From contig JAGXFQ010000031.1 of the NCBI GenBank assembly GCA_024637145.1, positions 1 through 56,241 of the forward strand: 56,241 nucleotides of DNA, written 5' to 3'. Both the position numbers and the translations under genes were made by a program. The notes below the pieces were generated by a model. That model saw only the letters and a list, made by a program, of their open reading frames with translations, ran no database searches and was not told the origin of the DNA. Below, piece after piece: positions 1 to 7,659 of the stretch. Numbering within the stretch: position 1 is the first letter of the stretch; every line of letters starts with the position of its first letter. The stretch is from Desulfobulbaceae bacterium (GTDB lineage: Bacteria; Desulfobacterota; Desulfobulbia; Desulfobulbales; SURF-16).

Positions 1-17
1 GCCGGAGACGAGGCCGG

Positions 18-1076
18 TTATAAGTGCCGCCTCATCACCGTCGCCACCTTCAGGTCAGCATGCAGCGAGAAACTATACATTTTGTCACGACCATAATATT
101 TTGCCAACCGGCTTACCCATTCGAAACAGCGAGGAGCCGATAAAAGCTTATCTGTCAACAAGAATATATCAGAATTCCTATGACTCTGATATGTTGTCCT
201 CCAATCAAGAATTACAGAATTATCCTTAACTTTGCTATTTTGGTTTTGAAGACCAAGGGTATCAAAAATATCCGGCCTGATGAGTAAAACGACCTTTATC
301 CTTCCCTTAGACCCTTTTATATTGCCAAAGAAATCGACATTTAACGACCAGATAGCATTAGCAAGACCTTTAATACAATCAAGGTAATCATTGTAATCTA
401 TTTCATATGGTCTTATGTCTATGCCATCGATAAATAAAGTGTAACTTTCATTTAGACTTAATGAGGACAAAGCCTCCTCAAATCTTTTTTGAATATATAG
501 TAGATTTATTTGAAAGCGTGCTTCTGAAAATTCAATTTTCTCCTTTTCTAATCCGTTCATACTAAAATGTTTATTTATGATACCAGCACTTAAGCTTGAC
601 TCCTCTGCAAAATTTATTGCACTTATTATTTCTGGAGAGAACGCATTTAAATAAAACTCATCTATTGACTTCTTGAGAGCATTAAATTTAGAAAATCTCT
701 TAATTAATACTTTGTCTAGCTCTCTTTCTGTAATAAACTCAGAGATGAGAAGTGATATAATCACCTTCCATATGTTTGTGTAGTCAGATAATGTGAGATG
801 TTTATTCTTTTTTAGCTCAACAAACTTCTTGTATTCTGTTTCTCTTATATATTTTATTGATGAATTGTTTTTTTTGTAATTATTATTAGCTAGATATACA
901 GCAAAGGCTGTTTTTCCAGTCCCTTTCTCACCGATCAAGAAATATTTATTGTTGTCAAGAAGTTGATCTAATGAAAACGTTCTTAAAAATATGTCATTTA
1001 ATAGGTTTTTGTTTTCTTTCACTTTGTAACTTTCTGCATCACGAAATCCAAGTTGTAGTTCTGGGATTGTTTTCAT
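18..1076 (-). CDS. FunZ/Sll1717-like P-loop ATPase, probably 3'-truncated
   Basis: The protein (352 aa from this start) has a Walker A motif GEKGTGKT at about residues 49-56 and a hydrophobic Walker B-like stretch ending FIDGID. The N-terminal ELQLGFRDAE...FLIGEKGTGKT layout resembles the FunZ/Sll1717 P-loop ATPases, often found in mobile or defence-like settings; the function is not established. I chose the internal ATG because GGAG lies 8 nt upstream; a TTG at 1127 is in frame. The gene is strikingly AT-rich compared with everything after 4.6 kb. Its last 20 or so codons are GC-rich and unlike the rest, so the original C-terminus has probably been replaced at a recombination junction near position 60. 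The family call is moderate, from motif and recollection. Confidence 0.6.
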   Translation of the reverse strand: MKTIPELQLGFRDAESYKVKENKNLLNDIFLRTFSLDQLLDNNKYFLIGEKGTGKTAFAVYLANNNYKKNNSSIKYIRETEYKKFVELKKNKHLTLSDYTNIWKVIISLLISEFITERELDKVLIKRFSKFNALKKSIDEFYLNAFSPEIISAINFAEESSLSAGIINKHFSMNGLEKEKIEFSEARFQINLLYIQKRFEEALSSLSLNESYTLFIDGIDIRPYEIDYNDYLDCIKGLANAIWSLNVDFFGNIKGSKGRIKVVLLIRPDIFDTLGLQNQNSKVKDNSVILDWRTTYQSHRNSDIFLLTDKLLSAPRCFEWVSRLAKYYGRDKMYSFSLHADLKVATVMRRHL

Positions 1077-1382
1077 TTTGGGCTCCAAAGTTATTTTTAA
1101 TTTCAATAATTTTAAGATAACGTCCAAGTTAACCCGCCCGCCAACGGGCTGGCTACCAATTTGGAGCGTGGCTAAGGTTTTGTTAAACTGACGAAAAATC
1201 GTGCGTTACCCGGGTCGGCGTTGAACGCATTGTTGAACGAAGCCGCTACGCGGAAAAAGGGTGTTTCCAGGTTGCTTATGGCATCGCTGGTTTATAAAAA
1301 ATGAGCCTCCTGTCCGAAAGGACGGATTCGGTTGTAAAGTGCTGTTTTAACTTTCCATTCACTTTACAATCAGGAGGACTCA
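1077..1382. other. Intergenic region with hairpin and repeated GTTGAAC
   Basis: No gene is seen here. The stretch holds a short perfect hairpin (GCCCG-ccaa-CGGGC near 1138), a GTTAAAC word near 1183, and GTTGAAC twice at 1220-1226 and 1232-1238. The last two words fit the GTTRRRY core used by integron recombination sites, but no complete attC fold could be drawn. The 3' part is the IS91-like leader described separately. The left boundary of the mobile element probably lies here but cannot be fixed by eye. Confidence 0.4.
1306..1377 (+). promoter_or_regulatory. Inverted repeat that can sequester the integrase Shine-Dalgarno
   Basis: CCTCCTG (1306-1312) is complementary to CAGGAGG (1371-1377), which contains the AGGAGG ribosome-binding site 5 nt before the ATG at 1383. 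Inside it, TTGTAAAGTG (1332-1341) pairs perfectly with CACTTTACAA (1360-1369), and GTCC-GAAA-GGAC (1312-1323) forms a small tetraloop hairpin. A transcript entering from outside would fold up its own ribosome-binding site. This is known as a general way insertion sequences limit impinging expression; applying it here is inference. The repeat may also be part of the element's terminus. Confidence 0.6.
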
Positions 1383-2297
1383 ATGAACACAAAACTACCA
1401 GGCATTCCCCAATTCAACAAGCTTTACGTCAAGCACTGCAAGCACCTGAAACTCGCGGGATATCAACCAAAAACAGTCGATGCCTACGCCCGGGCAATCA
1501 GGCGTATTGGCAATTACTTCGACTGCCGGCTGAACAATCTTTCCAAAGATCAGCTGCTCGATTATTTCCATGATCTTCTGGCGTCGCATTCATGGAATAC
1601 GGTCAAGCTCGATCTCTATGGCCTGCAGTTCTTCTACACCCACGTTCTGCAAAAGACATGGGAGCATATTCCGCTCGTCAGACAACCAAAGGTCAGGCGG
1701 ATTCCCGACATTCTTTCGGTTGATCAGGTCGATCAGTTGCTTGCCGCAACCAGGGTCGTTGATTACAGGGTTTTCTTCTTTACCGCTTACAGCATGGGGC
1801 TCAGACTCAGCGAGGCCATAAATCTTACAATCAACGACATTGATGCCGACAAGATGCGGGTGCATATCCGTAATTCAAAAGGCAATAAGGACAGATTCGT
1901 CCCGCTGCCGCATAAAACACTCCACACATTAAGGCGGTTCTGGCAGATCCGCAGACATCCGTTGTTCGTCTTTCCCAACCGCAAGAGGGGCGTGAACAAT
2001 GCCCACCTGGTTGATCAACCTCTGGCAAGGGGCGGCATCCAGGTTGCCATGCACAAGGTGGTGGACCGCCTCTGGCCCAATAAAAAGATTTCCTGCCATT
2101 CCCTCCGCCACAGCTACGCTACCCATTTGCTCAATGAAGGCATTGATCTCATTGAATTACAGGGCATTCTGGGGCATGTCAGTCTGTTAACCACCGCCAG
2201 GTACACCCATCTTACTTCCATAAACCATGAAAATGCCTGCAAAAAAATCAACACCATTATCGACTCGGTTACATTTTCCTGGGGAGGTGAGAAATGA
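1383..2297 (+). CDS. Tyrosine recombinase of the IS91-associated, XerD-like type
   Basis: A 304-aa site-specific recombinase. The N-terminal SAM-like core-binding domain covers about residues 11-95 and the catalytic domain 105-290. The catalytic set is visible: Arg141 in GLRLSE, His239-x-x-Arg242 in CHSLRHS, His265 in LGH, and the nucleophile Tyr274 in ARYTH. It is full length and looks intact. The start has a strong AGGAGG 5 nt upstream. The stop overlaps the transposase start (ATGA), so the two are translated together. This pairing of an integrase with an IS91 transposase is known in several proteobacterial IS91 relatives; the integrase's exact role there is unclear to me. Confidence 0.88.
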   Translation: MNTKLPGIPQFNKLYVKHCKHLKLAGYQPKTVDAYARAIRRIGNYFDCRLNNLSKDQLLDYFHDLLASHSWNTVKLDLYGLQFFYTHVLQKTWEHIPLVRQPKVRRIPDILSVDQVDQLLAATRVVDYRVFFFTAYSMGLRLSEAINLTINDIDADKMRVHIRNSKGNKDRFVPLPHKTLHTLRRFWQIRRHPLFVFPNRKRGVNNAHLVDQPLARGGIQVAMHKVVDRLWPNKKISCHSLRHSYATHLLNEGIDLIELQGILGHVSLLTTARYTHLTSINHENACKKINTIIDSVTFSWGGEK

Positions 2298-3367
2298 TTC
2301 TGCTCGCCTCGATCATCAAGGAATTTGCCGAAGGCTTCTCTCGTCAATACAATCCTCTGCCCAGTCATAAACAGGCGCTGCGTGCGATGGCCCAGTGCCG
2401 TAAACATCACAGTCCGTACATGATTGCCCACTGCACGAACGAACGGTGCCGGGAGAATTCGTATGTGCCGCATTCCTGCGGCCACCGGAACTGTCCCCAT
2501 TGTCAGAGTCATGAAAGTCAGCAATGGATCGACAACCAGCTGGACAAACAGCTTCCAGGCCAATACTTCCTGATTACCTTTACGCTGCCAAAGCAGTTGC
2601 ACGACCTGGCCTGGCGGAACCAGTCGGTGGTCTACGCCATACTCTTCAATGCAACCCAGGAACTCCTGAAAACCTTCACCGCAAACGACAAAAAAATGCG
2701 CGGGGCGGCGGGGTTCACCGCAGTGCTGCACACCCACTCAAGAAGGCTTGAGTTCCACCCCCATGTCCACGTGGTGATGCCGGGGGCGAGCATCAACCAG
2801 AAAGACAAGACATGGAGGATGAAGTTGGGGAAGTATCTCTTTAATCACAAGGCCTTGGCCAAGGTCTTCAGGGCAAAAATACTGAAAGCCTTTACCGCCG
2901 GCAAGCTGCCGATCCCGGCAACCACGCCCGGCAAATGGGTGGTGGATTGCAAAAACGTCGGCAGGGGCGACAAAGCGCTGATCTACCTGGGCAGGTATCT
3001 CTACAAGGGGGTGATCCAGGAAAAAGATATCCTGAAAAACGAAAACGGCATGGTCACCTTCAGGTATTTCGATTCCCAAACGAAAAAGTATCAGACAAGA
3101 ACGGTGGCCGGCGAGTATTTTCTTTACCTGCTGATGCTCCACGTCCTGCCGAAGGGCTTCCGCAGGACCAGATGCTACGGTTTCCTCCACCCATGTAGCA
3201 AAAAACTGATCAAACTGCTGCAACTGGTTTTACGCATTAATCCCTGCAGGATGATCAAGAAAATCAGGGAACGGGCGAAGATTATCTGCCCGGCATGCGG
3301 GGCGGTGATGAGAATCGTCAAGACAAAGATTCCGGCGGACTGGCTCCCGGCCCACTCCTTGCCCTGA
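2294..3367 (+). CDS. IS91-family Y2 rolling-circle transposase
   Basis: A 357-aa HUH-type transposase. The N-terminal zinc-binding region runs from about residue 35 to 70 and ends CGHRNCPHC. The metal-binding HUH motif HPHVHVV lies at 155-161. The catalytic tyrosine helix YLGRYLY has Tyr231 and Tyr235, with a third tyrosine at 237. A C-terminal CPACG follows. Proteins of this family nick single-stranded DNA at the oriIS end and join it to a GAAC- or CAAG-type target. It starts inside the end of the recombinase gene. All key residues are present, so it is probably active. IS91 and ISCR relatives often sit beside integron remnants, as here. Confidence 0.9.
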   Translation: MILLASIIKEFAEGFSRQYNPLPSHKQALRAMAQCRKHHSPYMIAHCTNERCRENSYVPHSCGHRNCPHCQSHESQQWIDNQLDKQLPGQYFLITFTLPKQLHDLAWRNQSVVYAILFNATQELLKTFTANDKKMRGAAGFTAVLHTHSRRLEFHPHVHVVMPGASINQKDKTWRMKLGKYLFNHKALAKVFRAKILKAFTAGKLPIPATTPGKWVVDCKNVGRGDKALIYLGRYLYKGVIQEKDILKNENGMVTFRYFDSQTKKYQTRTVAGEYFLYLLMLHVLPKGFRRTRCYGFLHPCSKKLIKLLQLVLRINPCRMIKKIRERAKIICPACGAVMRIVKTKIPADWLPAHSLP

Positions 3368-3421
3368 TCAGGCCCAGGAGGAATCATTATGTAACCTGAG
3401 GCAGGCATATACTTGTTAAAA

Positions 3422-3448
3422 AAATCCGCTGCCCGCGGCAACGGATTT
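3422..3448 (+). terminator. Hairpin downstream of the IS91 transposase
   Basis: AAATCCG (3422-3428) and CGGATTT (3442-3448) form a stem that continues as TGCC/GGCA with one mismatch, closing a 3-nt loop. A run of A precedes it and T follows, as in a two-way terminator. It could instead be the oriIS-end hairpin of the element; the sequence alone does not decide. Confidence 0.45.
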
Positions 3449-3626
3449 CTACGCTCGAAAAACAGCCTGTTTTGCCTGCTGAAAGCCGATTTCTTCAGAG
3501 AAGCAACCTCTCAAGAAGGAATTTTCCGGAAACCGGAGAGATCGAGCCCCAACCAGCCCAGCACATCCCCACACGACCAAAAGATATTTTCTATAGAGAC
3601 GACCGGCCCTGTCCGTGGCCGGGCTT

Positions 3627-3689
3627 GTTCAACAAACGGTTCAGATTGTGGTTCGCTCCGCTCTCACAATCTAACCTTATTCGTTCGGT
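3627..3689 (+). repeat. attC-like integron recombination site
   Basis: GTTCAAC (3627-3633) matches the RYYYAAC R'' box. GGTTCAGATTGTG (3638-3650) pairs with CACAATCTAACC (3665-3676) along its whole length, leaving one bulged C at 3642, which resembles the extrahelical base of the attC L box. A 14-nt loop separates the arms. GTTCGGT (3683-3689) sits where the R' box GTTRRRY should be, with one mismatch. At 63 bp the size is normal for attC. The R' and R'' boxes pair poorly, which lowers certainty. The right edge coincides with the first codon of the integron integrase remnant. Confidence 0.5.
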
Positions 3690-4324
3690 CTGAGGTACAA
3701 CGTCTCTTGGCGGCCATGGAGGGGCGGCATCTGCTGATGGCGCGGATCATCTATGGCGGTGGGCTGCGGTTGATGGAATGCATCCGCCTACGCATCCAGG
3801 ACGTGGACTTTGGCCAGAACCTCATTTTTGTTCGCGGCGGCAAGGGTGGCAAAGATCGAACCACGATTTTGGCCCAGAACATCCGCGCTGAACTGCAGGT
3901 CCATGTTGACGCCGCTAAAAGTCTCCATCTCCAGGACCTGGAGGAAGGTTTTGGCGAGGTTTTAATGCCTGAGGCGCTTTCCCGTAAATATGGGAATGCT
4001 TGCCGTGAAACAGGCTGGCAGTGGGTTTTTCCATCTAAACAACGATCTAAAGATCCCCGATCAGAAAGGATCATGCGGCATCATGTCCTGGAAAGTGGTC
4101 TGCAGAAAGCTGTAAAACGCGCCTCACAAGTGGCCGGGATCGATAAAAAGATCGGTTGTCATACCTTACGGCATAGTTTCGCCACCCACATGCTGGAAAA
4201 CGGGGTCAATATCCGGATACTTCAGGAACTCTTAGGCCATGCGGACGTGAAAACCACGGAAATATATACCCATGTCATGGCCCGTGACATCCGCGGTTTA
4301 CAAAGCCCCCTTGATTGTCTCTGA
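3683..4324 (+). pseudogene. Integron integrase (IntI-type) remnant lacking its N-terminal domain
   Basis: This is the catalytic part of a tyrosine recombinase of the integron class. Recognisable blocks are SEVQRLLAAMEG; GGGLRLMECIRLR with the catalytic Arg; the IntI-specific segment with ALSRKY, WQWVFPS and DPRS followed by RHH; CHTLRHSFATH; LGHADVKTTEIYTH with the catalytic His and Tyr; and the terminal SPLD common to IntI proteins. About 95 residues of the core-binding domain are missing. The open frame extends back to 3413 but that part (residues 1-90) shows no resemblance to integrases. I expect no activity. The break falls exactly on the R'-like GTTCGG of the attC-like site. Confidence 0.75.
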
Positions 4325-4664
4325 CAGATTGAGGGGCTCTTTGTGGTCCTGGTCAATACTTTTTTCTGTCAGTCGTAGTTCTTGGCGCCCTCTGCCCATG
4401 AATCTCCATGGGTAATCTTGAGGTAAACCCCATTCTGAATTGTGTACTCTGTTTTTCAAAAAAAGTATCTCCACCTGTTGTCTAGCATGGCCTTGGAGTT
4501 ATCTCTACCTGACCTCACGAAGTAGTACAAGGGGTTTATTCTGTTAAGACGGGTGGTTATGGCGGGGAAATGCCCCTGCCTGTGGCGGGGGAGAGGGGCG
4601 TAGGGCCTCTATGGCGATCTCCTCGTGCGGCCTGCTGTTTTTGAAAATATCTGGGCCTGTGGGG
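4325..4664. other. Intergenic region between integrase remnant and desaturase gene
   Basis: No credible gene is seen. The only structure I note is a G/C-rich hairpin near 4571-4590 (CCCC-t-GCC paired with GGC-GGGG), which could end transcription of the desaturase gene coming from the right. This could be leftover integron-platform sequence, but no clear attI or further attC could be recognised. Confidence 0.3.
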
Positions 4665-6146
4665 TTATTTTTCGTTGCTGATCATATCCGCGGCCAGGGA
4701 GCCGGACAGGGCGCTGGCCACGATGCCGTGGCCCGGGCGGTTGTAGTGGCCGATCCACAAAAGGTTGGCAAGGTTGGTGGTAAGGGGCGGCCGGCGGGCC
4801 CCCACCTGGCCCAGGGCGGCATCAAGGCCGTACATGGCCCCCTCTTCATTGCCGGTTCGGGTCATAAGATCCTGGGGAGTGGTCTGCCTGGTGAAGAGGT
4901 TGTGGGCCGCCAGATCTACCCCTGTTTTTTCTTTAATAACGGCGAAGATATCCTGCTCCACCTTGTCGATGCTCGCCTGGTCGGGAAACTCCTCGGCAAA
5001 GACCGAGGCCCCCGGGGCATGCACCAGCACCTTCAGGGTGTGATGGCCCTCGGGCGCCAGATCAGGGTCGAGCAGGGAGGGGGTGGTGATGACCAGGTGC
5101 AGGCCGTCTTTATAGATGCCCTGGGCAATGGCCTGGGCCTCGATTTCGGGATCGGCGCTGGTATGCAGGCAGAGCAGGGGGGGCCAGTCCGTCGGAAGGG
5201 CGCGGGCGGGCAGGGCCACATGAAAAAGCAGCGCCGAGGGGGAGATTGTATAGCGGCTCAGGTCAAAGACCTTGCTGTAGAGCCGGGCCCCGCCTTGCAA
5301 CATGGCCTGGCCGTGGAAGGGGTTCATGGCGCCGATGAACCAGTCTGCCTGGTAGAGGGCGCCCGCCTGGCCGGTAACGGCCTCGACCCTGTCGGCACTG
5401 TTGCTGATGGCGCCGATCTTCTCTTGGGTGCGGATGGTGCCGCCATGATCGACCACGGCCCGGCGCAGCAGCTCCGTGACCTTCTGCATGCCGCCCCTGG
5501 GATAGAAGATGCCGTCTTTGAGCTCTCTGGCCCGGAGCAGCGCCACAAAGAGAAAGGAGAGTCGGCTGGGGGGCAGGGTGGTGGGCAGGGCGGAGAGGGC
5601 CTGGATGAGGGCGGGCTGGCCCTTGAAAAAACGGTCCAGGATGGTGGCGTGGGAGTGGCGGGCGCAGCGAAACAGGGTGGGGTAGAAGATGGGCATGAGC
5701 GCCTTCCGCCAGGGGGGCGCCTCTGTAAAGGCCAGGAATTGGCGGCCTGCCCGGGCGCACAGTCTGCTGTAGGCGGTAAGCCCTGTGGCCTGTTCCGGGA
5801 AATGGCGGGACAGGGTCTCCATGAGGGCGGCCTGGTTGCCCTGATCAAGCTGGAGCTCAAGGCCGGGGTAAATATGGCGGATGGGGGCCAGGGCCAGGAA
5901 ATCAAGCTCCTGGTTAATGCCCAGCTCGGTCAGGATGGCGTCAAAGGCACTGCCTGGGTTGGCCGGGGCCAGAAAGGCGCCGGTGGCATCGAAATAAAAG
6001 CCGTCCCGCTCAAAGCCCGTGACATAGCCCCCGGTCTTCTCCTCTTTTTCCAGCAGGGTGACAGGGTGGCCGCGTTTGCTGAGCAGGGCAGCGGCGGTGA
6101 GGCCCGCTATGCCGCCTCCCATGATGATAACGGATTTTTTGGACAC
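4665..6146 (-). CDS. CrtI-like FAD-dependent desaturase/oxidoreductase 1
   Basis: A 493-aa flavoprotein of the phytoene desaturase/amine oxidoreductase family. The dinucleotide-binding motif GGGIAGL lies at residues 10-16 followed by LLEKEEKTGGY, and the C-terminal FAD signature is GHYNRPGHGIVASALSG near residues 470-486. The frame is open far upstream, but homology starts at this GTG, which has GAGG 8 nt before it. CrtI enzymes introduce or isomerise double bonds in long chains. Next to a fatty-acid-type cluster the substrate is more likely an acyl or polyene chain than a carotenoid, since no phytoene synthase is present. It is divergent from the rest of the cluster, with a repeat-rich spacer between. 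A paralogue lies at 11650-13149. Confidence 0.82.
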   Translation of the reverse strand: MSKKSVIIMGGGIAGLTAAALLSKRGHPVTLLEKEEKTGGYVTGFERDGFYFDATGAFLAPANPGSAFDAILTELGINQELDFLALAPIRHIYPGLELQLDQGNQAALMETLSRHFPEQATGLTAYSRLCARAGRQFLAFTEAPPWRKALMPIFYPTLFRCARHSHATILDRFFKGQPALIQALSALPTTLPPSRLSFLFVALLRARELKDGIFYPRGGMQKVTELLRRAVVDHGGTIRTQEKIGAISNSADRVEAVTGQAGALYQADWFIGAMNPFHGQAMLQGGARLYSKVFDLSRYTISPSALLFHVALPARALPTDWPPLLCLHTSADPEIEAQAIAQGIYKDGLHLVITTPSLLDPDLAPEGHHTLKVLVHAPGASVFAEEFPDQASIDKVEQDIFAVIKEKTGVDLAAHNLFTRQTTPQDLMTRTGNEEGAMYGLDAALGQVGARRPPLTTNLANLLWIGHYNRPGHGIVASALSGSLAADMISNEK

Positions 6147-6390
6147 AACAGGACCTCGAAGAAGGGGAAGGGGCGGCAGGGGTAAGGCCGGAAACGGGCC
6201 AGGTTTAGTGGGGTGGTGCACAAACTCCCTGATTTGGCTGAAGGCCATGATAATGGAGATGCCGTTGCCTGCCAAGGGGATATTGATTGGTTTTGGGGCT
6301 GGTTTTAGGGGGCGCCCTTCGACAAGCTCAGGACAGGCCTTCGACAGGCCAGGGTACGTTATTGCGAGGGGGGCGTGATACTGTAACGTG

Positions 6391-6487
6391 CCGTCTTTGC
6401 GAGCGAAGCGCGGCAATCCAGAAAATGGCGGTTGGCACTGAATTAAAACCTCTGGACTGCCGCGTCGCTTTGCTCCTCGCAGTGACG
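6391..6487. repeat. Inverted pair of dispersed intergenic repeats
   Basis: The unit TCTGGACTGCCGCGTCGCT..GCTCCTCGCAGTGACGG occupies about 6451-6487. A diverged reverse-oriented copy (TTTGCGAGCGAAGCGCGGCAATCCAGA) lies at about 6396-6422. The pair can fold into one long hairpin. The unit resembles the dispersed GTCATTGCGAGGAGCG-type repeats I associate with many bacterial genomes; no transposase is encoded. Confidence 0.7.
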
Positions 6488-6662
6488 GGGGAGGTGGTGA
6501 GGTGTTAGGCGTCAGGAGTGAGGCGCAAGAGGATGCCTTGCTCGTGTCGAAATGCGGGGTGGGCGTCGTTGCGAAAAGATGCGCCGGCACGGTAGATGCC
6601 ACAGCCCCGCAATCTGCCCCGTCTTTCCCTTGAACCTTGGGCCTTGCATCTTGCACCTGATA

Positions 6663-6705
6663 AAAACCTCTGGACTGCCGCGTCGCTCCGCTCCTCGCAG
6701 TGACG
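6663..6705 (+). repeat. Third copy of the dispersed repeat
   Basis: A direct copy of the unit at 6445-6487, nearly identical over about 43 bp and starting with the same AAAACCTCTGG. The two direct copies are 218 bp apart and differ mainly at one or two bases in the middle (CGCTTTGC versus CGCTCCGC). Confidence 0.8.
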
Positions 6706-6914
6706 GCGGTGGGGGCGGCGGGGAGTGGCGGGGAGGGGCGCATATGATACAGCCGTGGCAATGTATGGCTGAAACAGGGGGGTTGGATTGGAAAAAGCTT
6801 GAACTGCTTTGACCTATCAAATATGTTACGACTCTTTTTCGTGGGTTTGGGCGGAATTGGGGGGCGGCTGGCTTCTTTTGGGCAGCCGGTTTCGGGAAAA
6901 ATGAGGAGATAAAA

Positions 6915-7538
6915 ATGAAACGCCCTGAGCTCTTGGTCCTGGTAGCGGCTGTTCTTGTTCTTGCCCTGAGCGGCTGCGGCGGGGTGCATTCCGGCCGCCT
7001 CTCCACTGAGCCTGAACAGGTGCTGACCCTGCGGGATTTTCCGGATCACGCCTTTGATGCCAAGGCCTATAAAGCTGATATGGTCCTTGAGGATGACGTC
7101 TATGTGTGGCAGGATCCCGCTGCCGACCTGGCTGGTTACCAGGCCGCCACTGTGTCGAAATTTTCAGACCGCCTTCTCCCGATCCAGGATGAATTTTCCT
7201 ATGAGCCCTATGTGCAGAGTTTTGAGGCCGCTGTCAGGGAGGCCCTGGAGCTGGAGGAGGGCGGGGAGCTGCGCCTCAAGGGGGCCCTGGTGGAGTGTAA
7301 CCCCGGCAGCCGGATGGCCCGCTACCTCATCGGGATGGGGGCCGGCAAGGCCGCTGTGGCCGGGGTCATCGAGCTGTTTGAGCCCGGCAAGAGGCGGCCC
7401 TCCCTCCGGCTCTATGGCCGCGATACCGCCTCATCCGGCGATTTCGGCGGCGACTCCGAGGCCATGCTCAATCATATCAGTCATACCCTGGGCCTGCGTA
7501 TGGTCGCTCTTCTTGAACAGCGTCTAGATGGGCGCTGA
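6915..7538 (+). CDS. Lipoprotein, DUF4410-like
   Basis: A 207-aa predicted lipoprotein. A type II signal peptide ends with the lipobox LALSGC, so Cys22 should be the lipidated residue. The mature part includes GSRMARYLIGMGAGKA, a glycine-rich pattern typical of DUF4410-type proteins. ATG is preceded by GAGG (AATGAGGAGATAAAA). It is the first gene rightward of the repeat-rich spacer and lies 121 bp before a radical SAM gene, so it may be co-transcribed with the lipid cluster. An outer-membrane or periplasmic accessory role is inference; no enzymatic motif is visible. Confidence 0.7.
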   Translation: MKRPELLVLVAAVLVLALSGCGGVHSGRLSTEPEQVLTLRDFPDHAFDAKAYKADMVLEDDVYVWQDPAADLAGYQAATVSKFSDRLLPIQDEFSYEPYVQSFEAAVREALELEEGGELRLKGALVECNPGSRMARYLIGMGAGKAAVAGVIELFEPGKRRPSLRLYGRDTASSGDFGGDSEAMLNHISHTLGLRMVALLEQRLDGR

Positions 7539-7659
7539 TGGCGATTTTTCCAGGCCGTGCCCGGGCGGGGACCAATAACGGCTCATGGCAGCGTCTCTTG
7601 AATCCCAGCGGTATCTTCAGCCCGCCATTATCAATCCTTCTTTTGTTGAGACTTCTGTT

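Larger units (their letters stand above)
1306..3448 (+). mobile_element. IS91-type element with associated tyrosine recombinase (ends approximate)
   Basis: The unit has two overlapping genes, a tyrosine recombinase followed by an IS91-family Y2 transposase. It is framed on the left by the nested inverted repeat at 1306-1377 and on the right by the hairpin at 3422-3448. IS91 elements move by rolling circle, lack terminal inverted repeats and make no target duplication, so the ends given are only the outermost structured DNA I can see. Neighbouring truncated genes on both sides agree with a region of repeated insertion and rearrangement. Confidence 0.5.
6147..6914. other. 768-bp divergent spacer with dispersed repeats
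   Basis: This region separates two divergent genes and must carry their promoters, though I cannot assign them with confidence. It contains three copies of a GC-rich dispersed repeat (see separate entries) and a short tandem-like motif around 6315-6354 in which CCTTCGACA occurs twice. Long open frames cross it on both strands but they are low-complexity and Pro/Arg-rich, typical of shadow frames in repeat DNA. Confidence 0.5.

Noticed and set aside
1140..1240. Possible second attC or attI near the GTTGAAC words
   Set aside because: The core words are present but no paired L boxes with a bulge could be drawn, so only the words are reported.
3413..3682. Open frame upstream of the integrase remnant as a real N-terminus
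   Set aside because: Residues 1-90 have no resemblance to the SAM-like domain of integrases and cover a hairpin and the attC-like site.
4611..6185. Long plus-strand open frame of 524 codons
   Set aside because: It is the antisense of the CrtI-like desaturase, which has clear FAD motifs; the plus-strand frame is Gly-rich with no recognisable domain.
6147..7049. N-terminal extension of the CrtI-like open frame
   Set aside because: It is Pro/Arg-rich, crosses the dispersed repeats and overlaps the lipoprotein gene; homology begins only at the GTG at 6146.
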